Both the position numbers and the translations under genes were made by a program. The notes below the pieces were generated by a model. It made no database searches, had not been told where the DNA came from, and was given only the letters and a program-made list of their open reading frames with translations. Below are positions 20,154 through 28,561 of a stretch of DNA of 64,000 bases, in pieces. How positions within the stretch are numbered: position 1 is the first letter of the stretch; every line of letters begins with the position of its first letter. The DNA is from JBCCFC01 sp965213595 (lineage in GTDB: Bacteria > Chloroflexota > Anaerolineae > Caldilineales > Caldilineaceae): assembly GCA_965213595.1 (NCBI GenBank), contig CBDBZO010000006.1, positions 1,860,001 through 1,924,000 on the forward strand, read 5' to 3'.

Positions 20154-21369
20154 GCCACTCCCGTTCAATCGACGTCCGCACCACGAGCCGACCGCGCTTG
20201 AACGTGGCCAGGCGCGGCGGCGGAAAGAGCACCGCGTCGAGCGGGTCGCGCGTGTCCAGGACGACGAGATCGGCTGCCGCACCTTTGTGCAGGCCGACGT
20301 TTGTTGCGCCGAATGCACGAGCGGGTCGCGTGGTGACCATGCCGAGGCTCGTGCGCAACTCTTCGTCGCCCGTCATGTGGGCGGCGTGGGCGTTGAAATG
20401 GGCGATGTGGAGCAAATCGTATGCGCCGAACGGATTGAACGGATCGCGCACGTTGTCCGAGGCGGCGCAGACGTTGACGCCCGCGGCCAGCAGCTCCTTG
20501 ACGCGCGTCACGCCGCGCGGCGCGGGCTGGCGACCGCGTCCCATGAGCACGAGGTTGCACGACGGCAGCGTCACCACCGTGATTTCGGCCCCGGCGACTT
20601 GGTCGATGACGCGGGCGGCGGTCTCGTCGTCCACAAAGGCCAGCGAGCAGCAGTGCCCGGCGGTGACGCGGCCAACCATGTCGCGCGCAATGGTCTGCTC
20701 GGCAAGGTAGGCCAGCGTGAGTGCGTCTGGATTCTCGGTTTCGTCGATGTGTAAATCGATGGACTTCCCCATGCGCTCCGCCAAGTCAAAGGCAGCATCG
20801 ATGGAGGCGTGTGGATCGTCCAGCAGCGCGGGCGCGCCGCCGACAAAGTCGACGCCGAGCGACAGCGCCTGCTGCATCAGCGCATCCTCGCGCGCGTTTT
20901 CACCAGGATGGCCGAGCGCGACAAACTGCAAGTCTATGCGGTCGCGCCACGTCTCGCGCAGCTCAATCATCATTTCGATCACGGGTAAATCGCTCTCGTC
21001 CGTCGCATTGAGATGCGAGCGCAGGGCCGTCACGCCGTGGGCGACGGCGTTGCGCAGCGCGCGCTCGGCGGCAGCGCGCGCGTTGTCGACGCTGCGCGTT
21101 TGCTTGTGCTCGTTCCAGACGTCGATGGCCTCGTGCAGCGTGCCGCTTGCGTTGTGGACGGTGCTGTAGGTTTTGTCGAGATGGGTGTGCAGGTCGACCA
21201 GGCCGGGCAGCACCACGCGCCCGTCGAGATGCCACGTTTCGGTGGTGGGATCGACCGCGTCATCGGGCAGATTTTCTGCGAGCGCGGCGATTTGGCCGTC
21301 GCGCAGCAGCAGGTCGACGGGTGACGCGCGGTCGAGGAGGCGGGCTTGGTGGAGGAGGTAGGGAGTCAT
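20149..21369 (-). CDS. Cytosine deaminase-like amidohydrolase (CodA-type)
   Basis: The 406-residue protein has LVDLHTHLDKTYS (metal H-x-H plus DK, residues ~57-69), SIDLHIDETENPDALTLAY near 205, HCCSLAF near 240, and CAASDNVRDPFNPFGAYDLL near 305, which fits the CodA active site closely. It probably deaminates a cytosine-like heterocycle or hydrolyses a related cyclic amidine. Unlike its paralogue at 18826, the H-x-H is intact. It sits in a minus-strand catabolic cluster with creatininase and an FAD oxidase. Confidence 0.8.
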   Translation of the reverse strand: MTPYLLHQARLLDRASPVDLLLRDGQIAALAENLPDDAVDPTTETWHLDGRVVLPGLVDLHTHLDKTYSTVHNASGTLHEAIDVWNEHKQTRSVDNARAAAERALRNAVAHGVTALRSHLNATDESDLPVIEMMIELRETWRDRIDLQFVALGHPGENAREDALMQQALSLGVDFVGGAPALLDDPHASIDAAFDLAERMGKSIDLHIDETENPDALTLAYLAEQTIARDMVGRVTAGHCCSLAFVDDETAARVIDQVAGAEITVVTLPSCNLVLMGRGRQPAPRGVTRVKELLAAGVNVCAASDNVRDPFNPFGAYDLLHIAHFNAHAAHMTGDEELRTSLGMVTTRPARAFGATNVGLHKGAAADLVVLDTRDPLDAVLFPPPRLATFKRGRLVVRTSIEREWL

Positions 21370-21385
21370 GGGTGTTGCGTCGTGT

Positions 21386-21523
21386 AGCTGTCAGCGGATT
21401 TGGAGAGCGGATTGAACGGATTTGGGAACCATCAATTCGCTCTGCTCAACTCAGTAGTTTGGTCAATCACAAAACGGATTGACCGCCATCCGCTCAATCC
21501 GTTCCAACAATCCGTTGACAGCT
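21386..21523. repeat. Inverted-repeat element, family A, copy 2
   Basis: The arms (AGCTGTCAGCGGATTTGGAG on the left, TCCGTTGACAGCT on the right) match the element at 12315-12457 almost base for base. The central ~50 bases differ. It lies in the gap between the creatininase stop and the amidohydrolase start. Confidence 0.85.
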
Positions 21524-21533
21524 TGACGGCGAA

Positions 21534-22313
21534 TTACGCTCGCTCATTCCCCACCTCAAACGTGCTAATCACCTCGACCAGCTTCGCCAGCTTCTGCGAC
21601 GCGTGCTCCAGCATGGCCTCGCCTTTTTCGACCGTGCCCAGCGTTGCATCGCCGAAGACGCCGCTTTCGCTCCAGTCGTCGGCGAGCCAGGCCGTGGCGG
21701 CGGGGCCGAAGTAGTTGAGCAGCGTGTCGGTGTCGGGGAAGCGGGCGATGTGGCGCACGGCGCGCGACATGTCGACCAACTCCGGCTTGAGCGCCAGGGC
21801 GAGCGACGTTTCCAGTTCGCCCGCGTGAAAACCAACCCTTTGTTCGTCGTCGCTGATGGCGAAGGGTGGCTCGATGTAGAGGTGGGGCTGGAGGCAGAAG
21901 GTCATCAGACCGGTGGCGGCGCGCACGTCGCGGGCGGCGACGTCGAGCAGCGCCATGTTGCCGCCGTGGCCGTTGAAGAAGGCCAGCCGCCTAAAGCCCG
22001 CGCGGGCGACGCTGGCGGCGATGTCGTGCAGCACGGCCAGCAGCGTGTTGGCCGAGAGCGAAATTGTGCCGGGAAAATGACCGTGCTCGTTGCTCTTGCT
22101 GTAGGGCAGCGTCGGCAGCGCCCAGGCGACGACGTGGTCGGGCAGCCTGGCGAGCGTGGCCTCCAGCACGCCGGTTGCCAGCAGCGTGTCCGTGAGCGTC
22201 GGCAGGTGCGGCCCGTGCTGCTCGACTGCGCCAACGGGCAGGATGACGACGCCGTTGCGCTTGTCGAGCGCGGCGATGTCGGGCGAGGCGAGGTGGGTGA
22301 GGTGACGGGTCAT
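21534..22313 (-). CDS. Creatininase family protein (creatinine amidohydrolase-like)
   Basis: The 259-residue protein contains VVILPVGAVEQHGPHLPTLT (metal ligands Glu and His, residues ~24-43) and AFFNGHGGNMALLDVAAR near 113, which are the creatininase family signatures. FHAGELETSLALAL near 160 supplies another ligand. Members hydrolyse creatinine, or act on cyclic amide intermediates in cofactor pathways (MftE, ArfB). Here it is placed between a CodA-like amidohydrolase and an FAD-linked oxidase, which favours heterocycle degradation, but this is inference. Confidence 0.85.
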   Translation of the reverse strand: MTRHLTHLASPDIAALDKRNGVVILPVGAVEQHGPHLPTLTDTLLATGVLEATLARLPDHVVAWALPTLPYSKSNEHGHFPGTISLSANTLLAVLHDIAASVARAGFRRLAFFNGHGGNMALLDVAARDVRAATGLMTFCLQPHLYIEPPFAISDDEQRVGFHAGELETSLALALKPELVDMSRAVRHIARFPDTDTLLNYFGPAATAWLADDWSESGVFGDATLGTVEKGEAMLEHASQKLAKLVEVISTFEVGNERA

Positions 22314-22324
22314 GGGTATAGATT

Positions 22325-22421
22325 AATTGTCAATGGTCAACGGTAAATTGTTAATGGTAAATTGGTCGGTTGGGTGCGAGATCGTTGACAATTGGCAATT
22401 TACCGTTGACCATTGACAATT
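22325..22421. repeat. Inverted repeat between creatininase and FAD oxidase genes
   Basis: AATTGTCAATGGTCAACGGT (about 22325) is the complement of ACCGTTGACCATTGACAATT (about 22402). The arms extend inward through TAAATTG/CAATTTA. The loop (GGTCGGTTGGGTGCGAG) is unpaired. Confidence 0.85.
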
Positions 22422-22424
22422 TGC

Positions 22425-23765
22425 TCATTGTTGCTCCAACGCCCGCAAGTGCCCCGGATTGAGCAGCCCGTACGGGTCCCACTCGGCTTTGGCATCGAGG
22501 ATCGGCTGGCCGTTCCAGCGGATGTCCTCGTCGAGCCGATGGGTGTGCGGGTTGGCGACTTCGATGCCGATCGACTCGCAGAACTCGATGATTTCCCACA
22601 GCTGCTCCTTCGAGCGAAAGCGCACGAGCGACAGCGCTGCCGGGATCAGCCGCCCCTTGAAGCGGGCAAACTCGACGTGTTCGACGATGTCGTTGCCAAA
22701 GCGGGCTTTGCGCGCCGCCATCTGCTCGTGCAGCCGGTCGGGGTCGAACATGTCCTGGAGGTAGGTCCACTGCGGGTCGCGCTTGATGGCCCAGAGCGTG
22801 GTGTGGTTCCACGAGAAGTCGGAGAGGCGCAGGCGCTCCGTGTCGCTGGGGCTGTGCCAGGTGATGTGGCCGCCCGCCGCCTCGACGCGCTCGCGCATTT
22901 CATCCGGCGACAGCGTCACCTGCAAGAGCACAATCGACTCGCCCTCCGGGCAGGCGTCCTGACGCACGAGCTGGCGGAAGAAGCTCGGCGCGGGCCACTC
23001 AATCGGCGTCACCAGCCGCTTAGTGACCTCGCTGTCGTGGGCCAGTGATTCGCCGAAACGCAGCGCCGCGTCAAAGTCGGCAAAGGCGGCGACGTACTGC
23101 TGCCAGGGCTGCGCTGGCGCGAGGGCGAGCGTCAGGTCGACGATGATGCAGGTGACGCCGCAGTTGTGGATGATGCCCTGCATCGCGTCCATCGTCGTGG
23201 CTGTGATCAGCCGCGGCGCCTCCTCGATGGTCATGGCCGTGGCGGCGAGGACGTTGCCCTCGTCCCACAGCATCCCCCAGGTGATGGAGCCAATGCCGCC
23301 GGCACCGCCCGCCAGGAAGCCGCCCGCCGTGGCCGTGAGCAGCGTGCTGGGGTAGAAGCGCAATTCCGCGCCGATCTCCCTGGCTTCCTGCTCAATCGCG
23401 TTGAGCACTACGCCCGCTTCCACGCGCGCCGATTCTGGCGTCAGCTCAATGATCCGGTTGAGCCGCTTGGTGCTGACGAGGACGCCGCCGTGCAGCGGAA
23501 TGCCCTGGCCGTAGTTGCCCGTGCCCGCGCCGCGCAGCGTAAGCGGCACGCGCTCGCGCACCGTCCGCGCGACAACTTGTTTGAGTTCGTCGACCGTGCC
23601 GGGGCGCACGATCACGTCGGCGGCTTTATCGTCCAGCAGCGGCTTGAGCACGGGCGAAAACCAGTAGCAGTCGCGCGAGCCATTTTGCAGCACTTTCGCG
23701 TCGTCGACCGCGTGCTCGTCGCCGACGATGGCGCGGAGGTCGGAGAGGAAGGATTGGGAGAGCAT
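22425..23765 (-). CDS. FAD-linked oxidase / FAD-FMN dehydrogenase (GlcD-like)
   Basis: The 446-residue protein has an FAD_binding_4 (PCMH/VAO-type) domain. VIVRPGTVDELKQVVARTV and RGAGTGNYGQGIPLHGGVLV (residues ~45-90) bind the FAD pyrophosphate, and TAGGFLAGGAGGIGSITWG (about 145) continues the site. The C-terminal half is less typical. Members oxidise 2-hydroxy acids, alditols or related substrates. The ATG at 23763-23765 (MLSQSFLSD) lies 7 bases from the end of the upstream hydrolase gene; the pair is co-transcribed. Confidence 0.82.
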   Translation of the reverse strand: MLSQSFLSDLRAIVGDEHAVDDAKVLQNGSRDCYWFSPVLKPLLDDKAADVIVRPGTVDELKQVVARTVRERVPLTLRGAGTGNYGQGIPLHGGVLVSTKRLNRIIELTPESARVEAGVVLNAIEQEAREIGAELRFYPSTLLTATAGGFLAGGAGGIGSITWGMLWDEGNVLAATAMTIEEAPRLITATTMDAMQGIIHNCGVTCIIVDLTLALAPAQPWQQYVAAFADFDAALRFGESLAHDSEVTKRLVTPIEWPAPSFFRQLVRQDACPEGESIVLLQVTLSPDEMRERVEAAGGHITWHSPSDTERLRLSDFSWNHTTLWAIKRDPQWTYLQDMFDPDRLHEQMAARKARFGNDIVEHVEFARFKGRLIPAALSLVRFRSKEQLWEIIEFCESIGIEVANPHTHRLDEDIRWNGQPILDAKAEWDPYGLLNPGHLRALEQQ

Positions 23766-23772
23766 AACTAAT

Positions 23773-24750
23773 CTACTTTTCCACAAATCGGTTTTGCAGC
23801 CATTCGCCTATTGCTTCTAAATATCCCGAAGCAAATACTTTATCGGATCGTTGAAACGAACGCTCAAGTTCTTTCCCACCGCCAGTTTTACTTGGGAAGA
23901 TAACGTGATCAGCATTTGGGAAGAATTTAACTGTTACATTCGGATTTCCCCCTCGCTTCAAAAGCGACTCATAAACTCTTGCACTTTCCCTGAAATTCAC
24001 AATGGTATCTTTTTCACCAAAGATGACCAACACCGGGCAATCAATCTTCCCAATTAAATCCCGCGGTGAGAAAAACGCGTTTGCCTGCAAGAATTCGTAT
24101 GCTTCTTGGTTCAGTTTCCCGAGCGGCGCGAACCTCGCTTCTGTTTCAACTTCTTTTTGTATCCCTTCAATGTCCGCAAATGGTGCTTTCTCTTCCATCA
24201 ACGCCAATCGCCGTTCTGTGAAAGCAACAGCTTTCGATACATCCGACTGTGAAAAACCATCGGCGGGCAGACTGTGTGCAACTCGATAAAGTTCCTGTTG
24301 TGCGCCCGTACCCACAGGGACAGAGACACAGATGAGAAAAGCGACATCTTGTGGAGCTATTGAATAGATGACGGGCAATACCCAGCCAGCCTGACTGATT
24401 CCCCATAAACCTATCTTCGTTGGGTCTATCTTCTCACGCTCGCGTATGGCTTGTATAGCTGCGATTGCCTCTCGTGCCCTGTCCTGATTTGTTTGTGCTT
24501 TCCAGTCCCCTGTTGATTCTCCAACCCCTGGTTTATCCCACGCAAAAGAAGCAATTCCTCGCCGAGCCAGTTCTTCCCAGAGCGGTGGTAAAGTTCCATA
24601 ACCATCGCGCCCAGAAGGACCCGAACCTGCCACGTATACTACTGCGGGAAAAGGGCCTTTCCTCTTTGGAAGGTACACTGTACCGGCAAGTTTCACGCCG
24701 CCGTTGTAGAAGTTGATGTTTTCTGCACTGTAAACTTCAATATTGTGCAT
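23773..24750 (-). CDS. Alpha/beta hydrolase (dienelactone hydrolase/acyl-peptide hydrolase type)
   Basis: The 325-residue protein has VVYVAGSGPSGRDGYGTLPP (oxyanion-hole region, ~36-55), nucleophile motif GLWGISQAGWVLP (G-x-S-x-A-G), VLVIFGEKDTIVNFRES (acid region), and PNADHVIFPS with the catalytic His. No signal peptide is seen. It differs from its neighbours in base composition: noticeably more AT-rich than the flanking genes (TTTTTC, AAAATAC runs), so it may be a recent arrival. Its start shares one base with the stop of the RibD-like gene. Confidence 0.85.
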   Translation of the reverse strand: MHNIEVYSAENINFYNGGVKLAGTVYLPKRKGPFPAVVYVAGSGPSGRDGYGTLPPLWEELARRGIASFAWDKPGVGESTGDWKAQTNQDRAREAIAAIQAIREREKIDPTKIGLWGISQAGWVLPVIYSIAPQDVAFLICVSVPVGTGAQQELYRVAHSLPADGFSQSDVSKAVAFTERRLALMEEKAPFADIEGIQKEVETEARFAPLGKLNQEAYEFLQANAFFSPRDLIGKIDCPVLVIFGEKDTIVNFRESARVYESLLKRGGNPNVTVKFFPNADHVIFPSKTGGGKELERSFQRSDKVFASGYLEAIGEWLQNRFVEK

Positions 24751-25640
24751 TATGCTAACTTCCCATACTCACAGCGCGTCCGCAGGAACAGACAGTCGCC
24801 GCCGCGATGCAGACTCAGCGGCTTGGAATAGGGCGCGCTGCCGGGCAGCCAGGCGACGCCTTCGGTGTAGCTGGGGCGGTGGCGCTCGCGGCTGCGACCA
24901 ACAAACGTGGGGCACCACGTCACAAACTCTTCGTCAACCAGACCGGCATCGAGCAGATTGGCAAAGACGTTGGCACCGCCTTCACAGAGCAGATGGCGGA
25001 TGCCGTAATCACCGTAAAGCAGCTCGGCCAGCCGCGTCAAGTCGGCGGCGTGCTCGCCCAGCGCGTGGATGTCGACGTTGGGGGGGACGCCGCGCTGCCG
25101 GGCCGTCTCCGCGCCGCGGGTGGTGGTCGCGAGGACGATGGGGCGATCTGCGTGGCAGAAACAATGCTCATTAAGCTCGACCTGGCCGTCGAGCGAGAGC
25201 ACGATCAGCAGCGGCTGCTTGGGCAGGCCGACGCTTTCGCGATAGGCGGTAAAGGCCGCGGCGTCGGACGGGTAGATAAATTCCGCCGTCCAGGGGCAGA
25301 CGTCGCCCGCCGTGGCGAAGTGATATTTTTCCAAGTTGAGCGTCGTATCGCCCACCATAAAACCGTCGGCCCGCATCCGCAGCAGGGCCATGATCCAGCG
25401 GTCGTGCGGGTTGGCAAGGGTGACGTGAACGGCCTCCTCCTGGCCCGGCTCGTTGTACGAGATGCGCCCGTCGCGGGACATGCCAAAGTTGGTGTAGATG
25501 TAGGGGCGCTCCTTCACGTCAGGCATGTGCCAGTCGCCGGGGTAGATGGCGAGAAAGTCGTCCGACAGGGCGGGGGCGGGCGCGCTTTCTTCAGTGAAAA
25601 GCAGTTGAAAGGGCACGCCGGGGCCTTGGGGCTGAGTCAT
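24750..25640 (-). CDS. RibD C-terminal domain protein (dihydrofolate reductase-like)
   Basis: The 296-residue protein contains the RibD_C reductase fold: RPYIYTNFGMSRDGRISYNE (~42-61), IMALLRMRADGFMVGDTTLN, LVVLATTTRGAE-like strand, and LLCEGGANVFANLLDAGLVD (~218-237), the signature end. The family reduces pyrimidine ribosyl intermediates in riboflavin synthesis, or unknown substrates with NADPH when stand-alone, as here. There is no deaminase domain and no other rib gene nearby. Located last in the catabolic cluster, it may act on a heterocyclic ring. Confidence 0.8.
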   Translation of the reverse strand: MTQPQGPGVPFQLLFTEESAPAPALSDDFLAIYPGDWHMPDVKERPYIYTNFGMSRDGRISYNEPGQEEAVHVTLANPHDRWIMALLRMRADGFMVGDTTLNLEKYHFATAGDVCPWTAEFIYPSDAAAFTAYRESVGLPKQPLLIVLSLDGQVELNEHCFCHADRPIVLATTTRGAETARQRGVPPNVDIHALGEHAADLTRLAELLYGDYGIRHLLCEGGANVFANLLDAGLVDEEFVTWCPTFVGRSRERHRPSYTEGVAWLPGSAPYSKPLSLHRGGDCLFLRTRCEYGKLA

Positions 25641-25787
25641 AAATGAGCGTCCTGCTGGGAATTTGGTGTTGCTTGCCGATGTAGAAATGTACAGTACAAC
25701 AGCCGCGCATCAAGCGACAGGGTCAGCCTGCACAGCATTTGGGGCGGCGGATTGTGCAGGTTGGGCGTGCTGTGTTTTGACGGTTGG

Positions 25788-26324
25788 CTAGACGTAGCAG
25801 GTGTCCAACTCTATTTCACGCGGCGCAAGGCTGATATTTGTCAAACCCTTTGGCGGCTCAAAGGCAGCGGGCGCGTGGCTTTGGGCCTCAAACATGTCGA
25901 CAATCTTTTCCTGGTTTGCCATTCCCCACTCCGCAATCGTGATTAAGACCGGCTCCAACGTCTGACCAAACTCGCTGAGCGAATACTCTACCTTGGGCGG
26001 TACCTCGGCGTAGACTTTGCGCTCAATTAGCCCGTCGCGTTCCAAATCGCGGAGCTGCTGCGTCAACACCTTGGGCGTGATCTCCGGCAGCTGGCGGCGA
26101 AAATCGCTGAAGCGCAGCGTCCCGTCGCGGTGCAGCTTCCACAAAATACGCGGCTTCCACTTGCCGCTGAGCAATTCCAGGCTCGTCTCCACCGGGCAGA
26201 CGTGAATGCGATTGTAGCTAAATCCCACGCGAAATTCCCTTTCTGTTTCTCGCTGCTGGCTAGATATGGTTTCCAAAAGGATACCAACTTCCCAAAAAGT
26301 GCACTCTTCACAAGCGGGGGCCAC
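25788..26324 (-). CDS. HxlR family transcriptional regulator
   Basis: The 178-residue protein carries the winged-helix HxlR core: VCPVETSLELLSGKWKPRIL (residues ~42-61), LRFSDFRRQLPEITPKVLTQ, and DGLIERKVYAEVPPKVEYSL. HxlR proteins are small dimeric regulators, often redox- or aldehyde-responsive through an N-terminal Cys, here Cys43 in VCPVE. An extended N-terminus from the ATG at 26324 also has CEECTF; an internal start is possible. It is divergent from the PfpI and OsmC genes, which it likely controls. Confidence 0.85.
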   Translation of the reverse strand: MAPACEECTFWEVGILLETISSQQRETEREFRVGFSYNRIHVCPVETSLELLSGKWKPRILWKLHRDGTLRFSDFRRQLPEITPKVLTQQLRDLERDGLIERKVYAEVPPKVEYSLSEFGQTLEPVLITIAEWGMANQEKIVDMFEAQSHAPAAFEPPKGLTNISLAPREIELDTCYV

Positions 26325-26576
26325 GCTGCTATTGTTGAGCGCGCCGCTTGAATTGTCAAGCAGGCGTCGTCGCCATCAGTAATTCCAAATTTAGCGTATG
26401 TCGCCAAGAAGATTTACCACGAATTACACCAATTACACGAATGGTCGGTGGGTCGGTCTCCAAAATTTGTGCAATTCGTGCAATTCGTAGCTGGTCTTCT
26501 TCCGTAAATGCTTAGATTTGGAACTGCTGCGTCGCCATCAATAATTAACCGCAGCGACATTTTTAAGGAGCAACCC
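26325..26576. repeat. Divergent intergenic region with nested inverted repeats
   Basis: The outer pair AATTCCAAATTTAG (26381-26394) and CTTAGATTTGGAACTGCTG (26511-26529) resembles the outer arms at 9966-10110. The inner pair CACGAATTACACCAATTACA and TGCAATTCGTGCAATTCGTA (near 26430 and 26470) is also complementary. The outer copy GTCGCCATCA recurs directly at both ends (26369 and 26531). It could hold HxlR operators. Confidence 0.65.
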
Positions 26577-27314
26577 ATGAGCAAAGCAGTTGACACACTT
26601 AACCCCAAGCGCATCCTCATCATCGCCTCCAACCCCGCCGTTTCCGAGCAGACGGGCTGGCCCATCGGCTTCTGGTGGAGCGAGTTGACCCATCCCTACT
26701 GGGAGTTCATCGAGGCTGGCTATGCAGTCGACATCGCCAGCCCGGACGGCGGCGCGCTGCGGGGCGACGGCTTCAGCGACCCGCGTGACGAGAGCGGCTA
26801 CTCGGCGGAGGATTTGATTAGCCTGGGCTTTATCCACTCGCCCCAGCACATGGCGCTGATCGAACACAGCAAGAAGCTGGCGGACGTTAACCCCGATAAT
26901 TACGACGCCATTCTGCTCGTCGGCGGGCAGGGGCCGATGTATACCTTCTACGACGACGAAGACTTGCACAAGTTCGTCGCCGATTTTTACGAAACCGGCA
27001 AAGCAACCGCCGTCATCTGCCACGCGATCTGCGTCCTGCTCAAGGTCAAGCTCTCCAACGGCGAGCTGCTGGTCGACGGCAAAACGTGGACGGGCTTTGC
27101 CAACTCCGAGGAGGACTACGCCGATTCGTTTGTCGGCCAGCCCATCCAGCCCTTTCGCATCGAGGACGAGGCCAAGAAGCTGCCCAACACCAACTTCATC
27201 GTAGATAGCCCGTTCAAGCCCCACACCGTGCGCGATGGTAACTTGATCACGGGGCAGCAGCAGTACGCGGGGGCGAACGCGGCGAAGCTGGTTATTGAGG
27301 CGCTGGGCGTTTGA
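26577..27314 (+). CDS. DJ-1/PfpI (ThiJ) family protein, class I glutamine amidotransferase-like
   Basis: The 245-residue protein has the DJ-1/PfpI fold: RILIIASNPAVSEQTGWPIG, LTHPYWEFIEAGYAVDIASP (~40-58), DAILLVGGQGPMYTFYDDED and the nucleophile elbow ATAVICHAICVLL with the reactive Cys. Hsp31/YajL-like members act as glyoxalases or deglycases and respond to electrophile stress. Start chosen at the ATG 26577, preceded by AAGGAGCAACCC. It is upstream of osmC and divergent from an HxlR regulator, forming a plausible stress-response unit. Confidence 0.85.
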   Translation: MSKAVDTLNPKRILIIASNPAVSEQTGWPIGFWWSELTHPYWEFIEAGYAVDIASPDGGALRGDGFSDPRDESGYSAEDLISLGFIHSPQHMALIEHSKKLADVNPDNYDAILLVGGQGPMYTFYDDEDLHKFVADFYETGKATAVICHAICVLLKVKLSNGELLVDGKTWTGFANSEEDYADSFVGQPIQPFRIEDEAKKLPNTNFIVDSPFKPHTVRDGNLITGQQQYAGANAAKLVIEALGV

Positions 27315-27363
27315 CCAAAAAGTGGACGAAACAACGGAGCGCGACGGTGAGAAGTGATATGTT

Positions 27364-27394
27364 ATGGGTCGATTGAGATTATCAATCGACCCAT
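27364..27394 (+). promoter_or_regulatory. Hairpin immediately upstream of osmC
   Basis: ATGGGTCGATT and AATCGACCCAT form an 11-bp perfect stem with a 9-base loop, ending about 18 bases before the OsmC ribosome site. With no T-run it is more likely an operator or mRNA-processing hairpin than a terminator. Confidence 0.5.
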
Positions 27395-27421
27395 TCATCT
27401 TCAATGAAAAGGAGAATTCTC

Positions 27422-27844
27422 ATGGCAGTTAAATCCGCGGAAGCACAATGGCAGGGCACGCTCAAGGGCGGCAGCGGCACGATGAAGTTGGGCAGCGGCA
27501 TGTTCGAGGGGCCGTTCACCTACGCATCGCGCTTTGAGACGGGCAAGGGCACCAACCCCGAAGAGCTGATCGGCGCGGCCCACGCGGGCTGCTACTCGAT
27601 GTTCCTCTCGGCGCTGCTCAGCGGCGATGGCTACGAGCCGACGAACATCCACACCACGGCCAAGGTGACGCTCGGCGAAGGCCCGGCTATCACCAAGATC
27701 GAGTTGACGACCGAGGCCGAAGTCCCCAACCTCAGCGAGGACGATTTCGCCGAGTACACGCAAAAGGCCAAGGAAGGCTGCCCCGTTTCCAAGGCGCTGG
27801 CCAGCGTGAACGAGATCACGCTCGACGCATCGCTGGTCGGGTAG
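27422..27844 (+). CDS. OsmC family peroxiredoxin-like protein
   Basis: The 140-residue protein is OsmC-like: AVKSAEAQWQGTLKGGSGTM, TNPEELIGAAHAGCYSMFLS (the catalytic Cys, about 60) and AKEGCPVSKALASV (second Cys, about 126). These thiol peroxidases reduce organic hydroperoxides. Length is normal for the OsmC subgroup. The ATG at 27422 follows AAAAGGAGAATTCTC. It follows the DJ-1/PfpI gene and ends at a strong terminator, so the two form the HxlR-linked stress unit. Confidence 0.9.
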   Translation: MAVKSAEAQWQGTLKGGSGTMKLGSGMFEGPFTYASRFETGKGTNPEELIGAAHAGCYSMFLSALLSGDGYEPTNIHTTAKVTLGEGPAITKIELTTEAEVPNLSEDDFAEYTQKAKEGCPVSKALASVNEITLDASLVG

Positions 27845-27857
27845 CGCTTCACTTTCA

Positions 27858-27887
27858 AAGCCCGGCTTTTCCAAAAAAGCCGGGCTT
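27858..27887 (+). terminator. Terminator after osmC
   Basis: The stem AAGCCCGGCTTTT/AAAAGCCGGGCTT has a two- to three-base loop, 13 bases past the osmC stop. It has no long T-run after it but a perfect GC-rich stem. Confidence 0.75.
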
Positions 27888-28561
27888 CCATGCCTACGTA
27901 TACCCCTCCTCCTGCCCAATGGCGTTAAGTTGAGGCCTCCTCGTTCCACGCTCCGCGTGGAATGCGCTGCGGGAGGCTCCGCCTCCCCCTTCGGAGGCAG
28001 AGCCTCTAGGCTAGTACAACTGGGCGGAAATAAGCAGCCGGTTCGTGTGCGCGCCCGCTGGTAGCTAAAGCCCACCAGCTTGCCTGAAGAAAACCGGCTG
28101 AAAGCCGGTTGGCTTGATGGGGACACGCGCTGGTAACTGTACAACTACTTACGCCCAGCTGTACTAGGTTCCCACGCAGAGCATGGGAACCAGCTTGCTT
28201 AACCTAACGCCATTGCTCCCCCTGCCCATGCATATCGATGAACGGCGGCGCACTGCTTTTCCTCACCTTTGGCTTTCTTTTCGCCGGCACCCCTTTCAAT
28301 CCGACGCGTCAGCTGCTCACCTATGCCGCGCTCATTCTTTTCTACGGCAGCGTTATCTGGGCGCTGCTGCACTATCAAATCCCCTCTCTTGCACCGCGCC
28401 ATCACTTTCCAAAGAATCTTAACAATTTCTTCACAACTTTTGGTGATCCAACCCCATCGCCGCTACGTCAAACAGAGTGGAGACCTCCCCTTCGCCACCA
28501 TCTTTCAATGCAGTCTCCGTTGACAAAATCCCCCGAAACATCCAAAAGGAGATATGCATAG
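27888..28561. repeat. Gene-poor stretch with nested inverted repeats
   Basis: From 27914 to about 28210 the sequence is a set of nested arms: CAATGGCGTTAAGTT against AACCTAACGCCATTG at the outside, then TAGTACAACTGGGCG against CGCCCAGCTGTACTA. Internal hairpins include TTCCACGCTCCGCGTGGAA and AACCGGCTGAAAGCCGGTT. A GTTCCCACGCAGAGCATGGG unit also occurs, related to the repeat at 38575-38760. The rest (28211-28561) has one weak, possibly hydrophobic small frame from ATG 28238 but no convincing gene; it presumably holds the promoter of the following surface protein. Confidence 0.7.
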
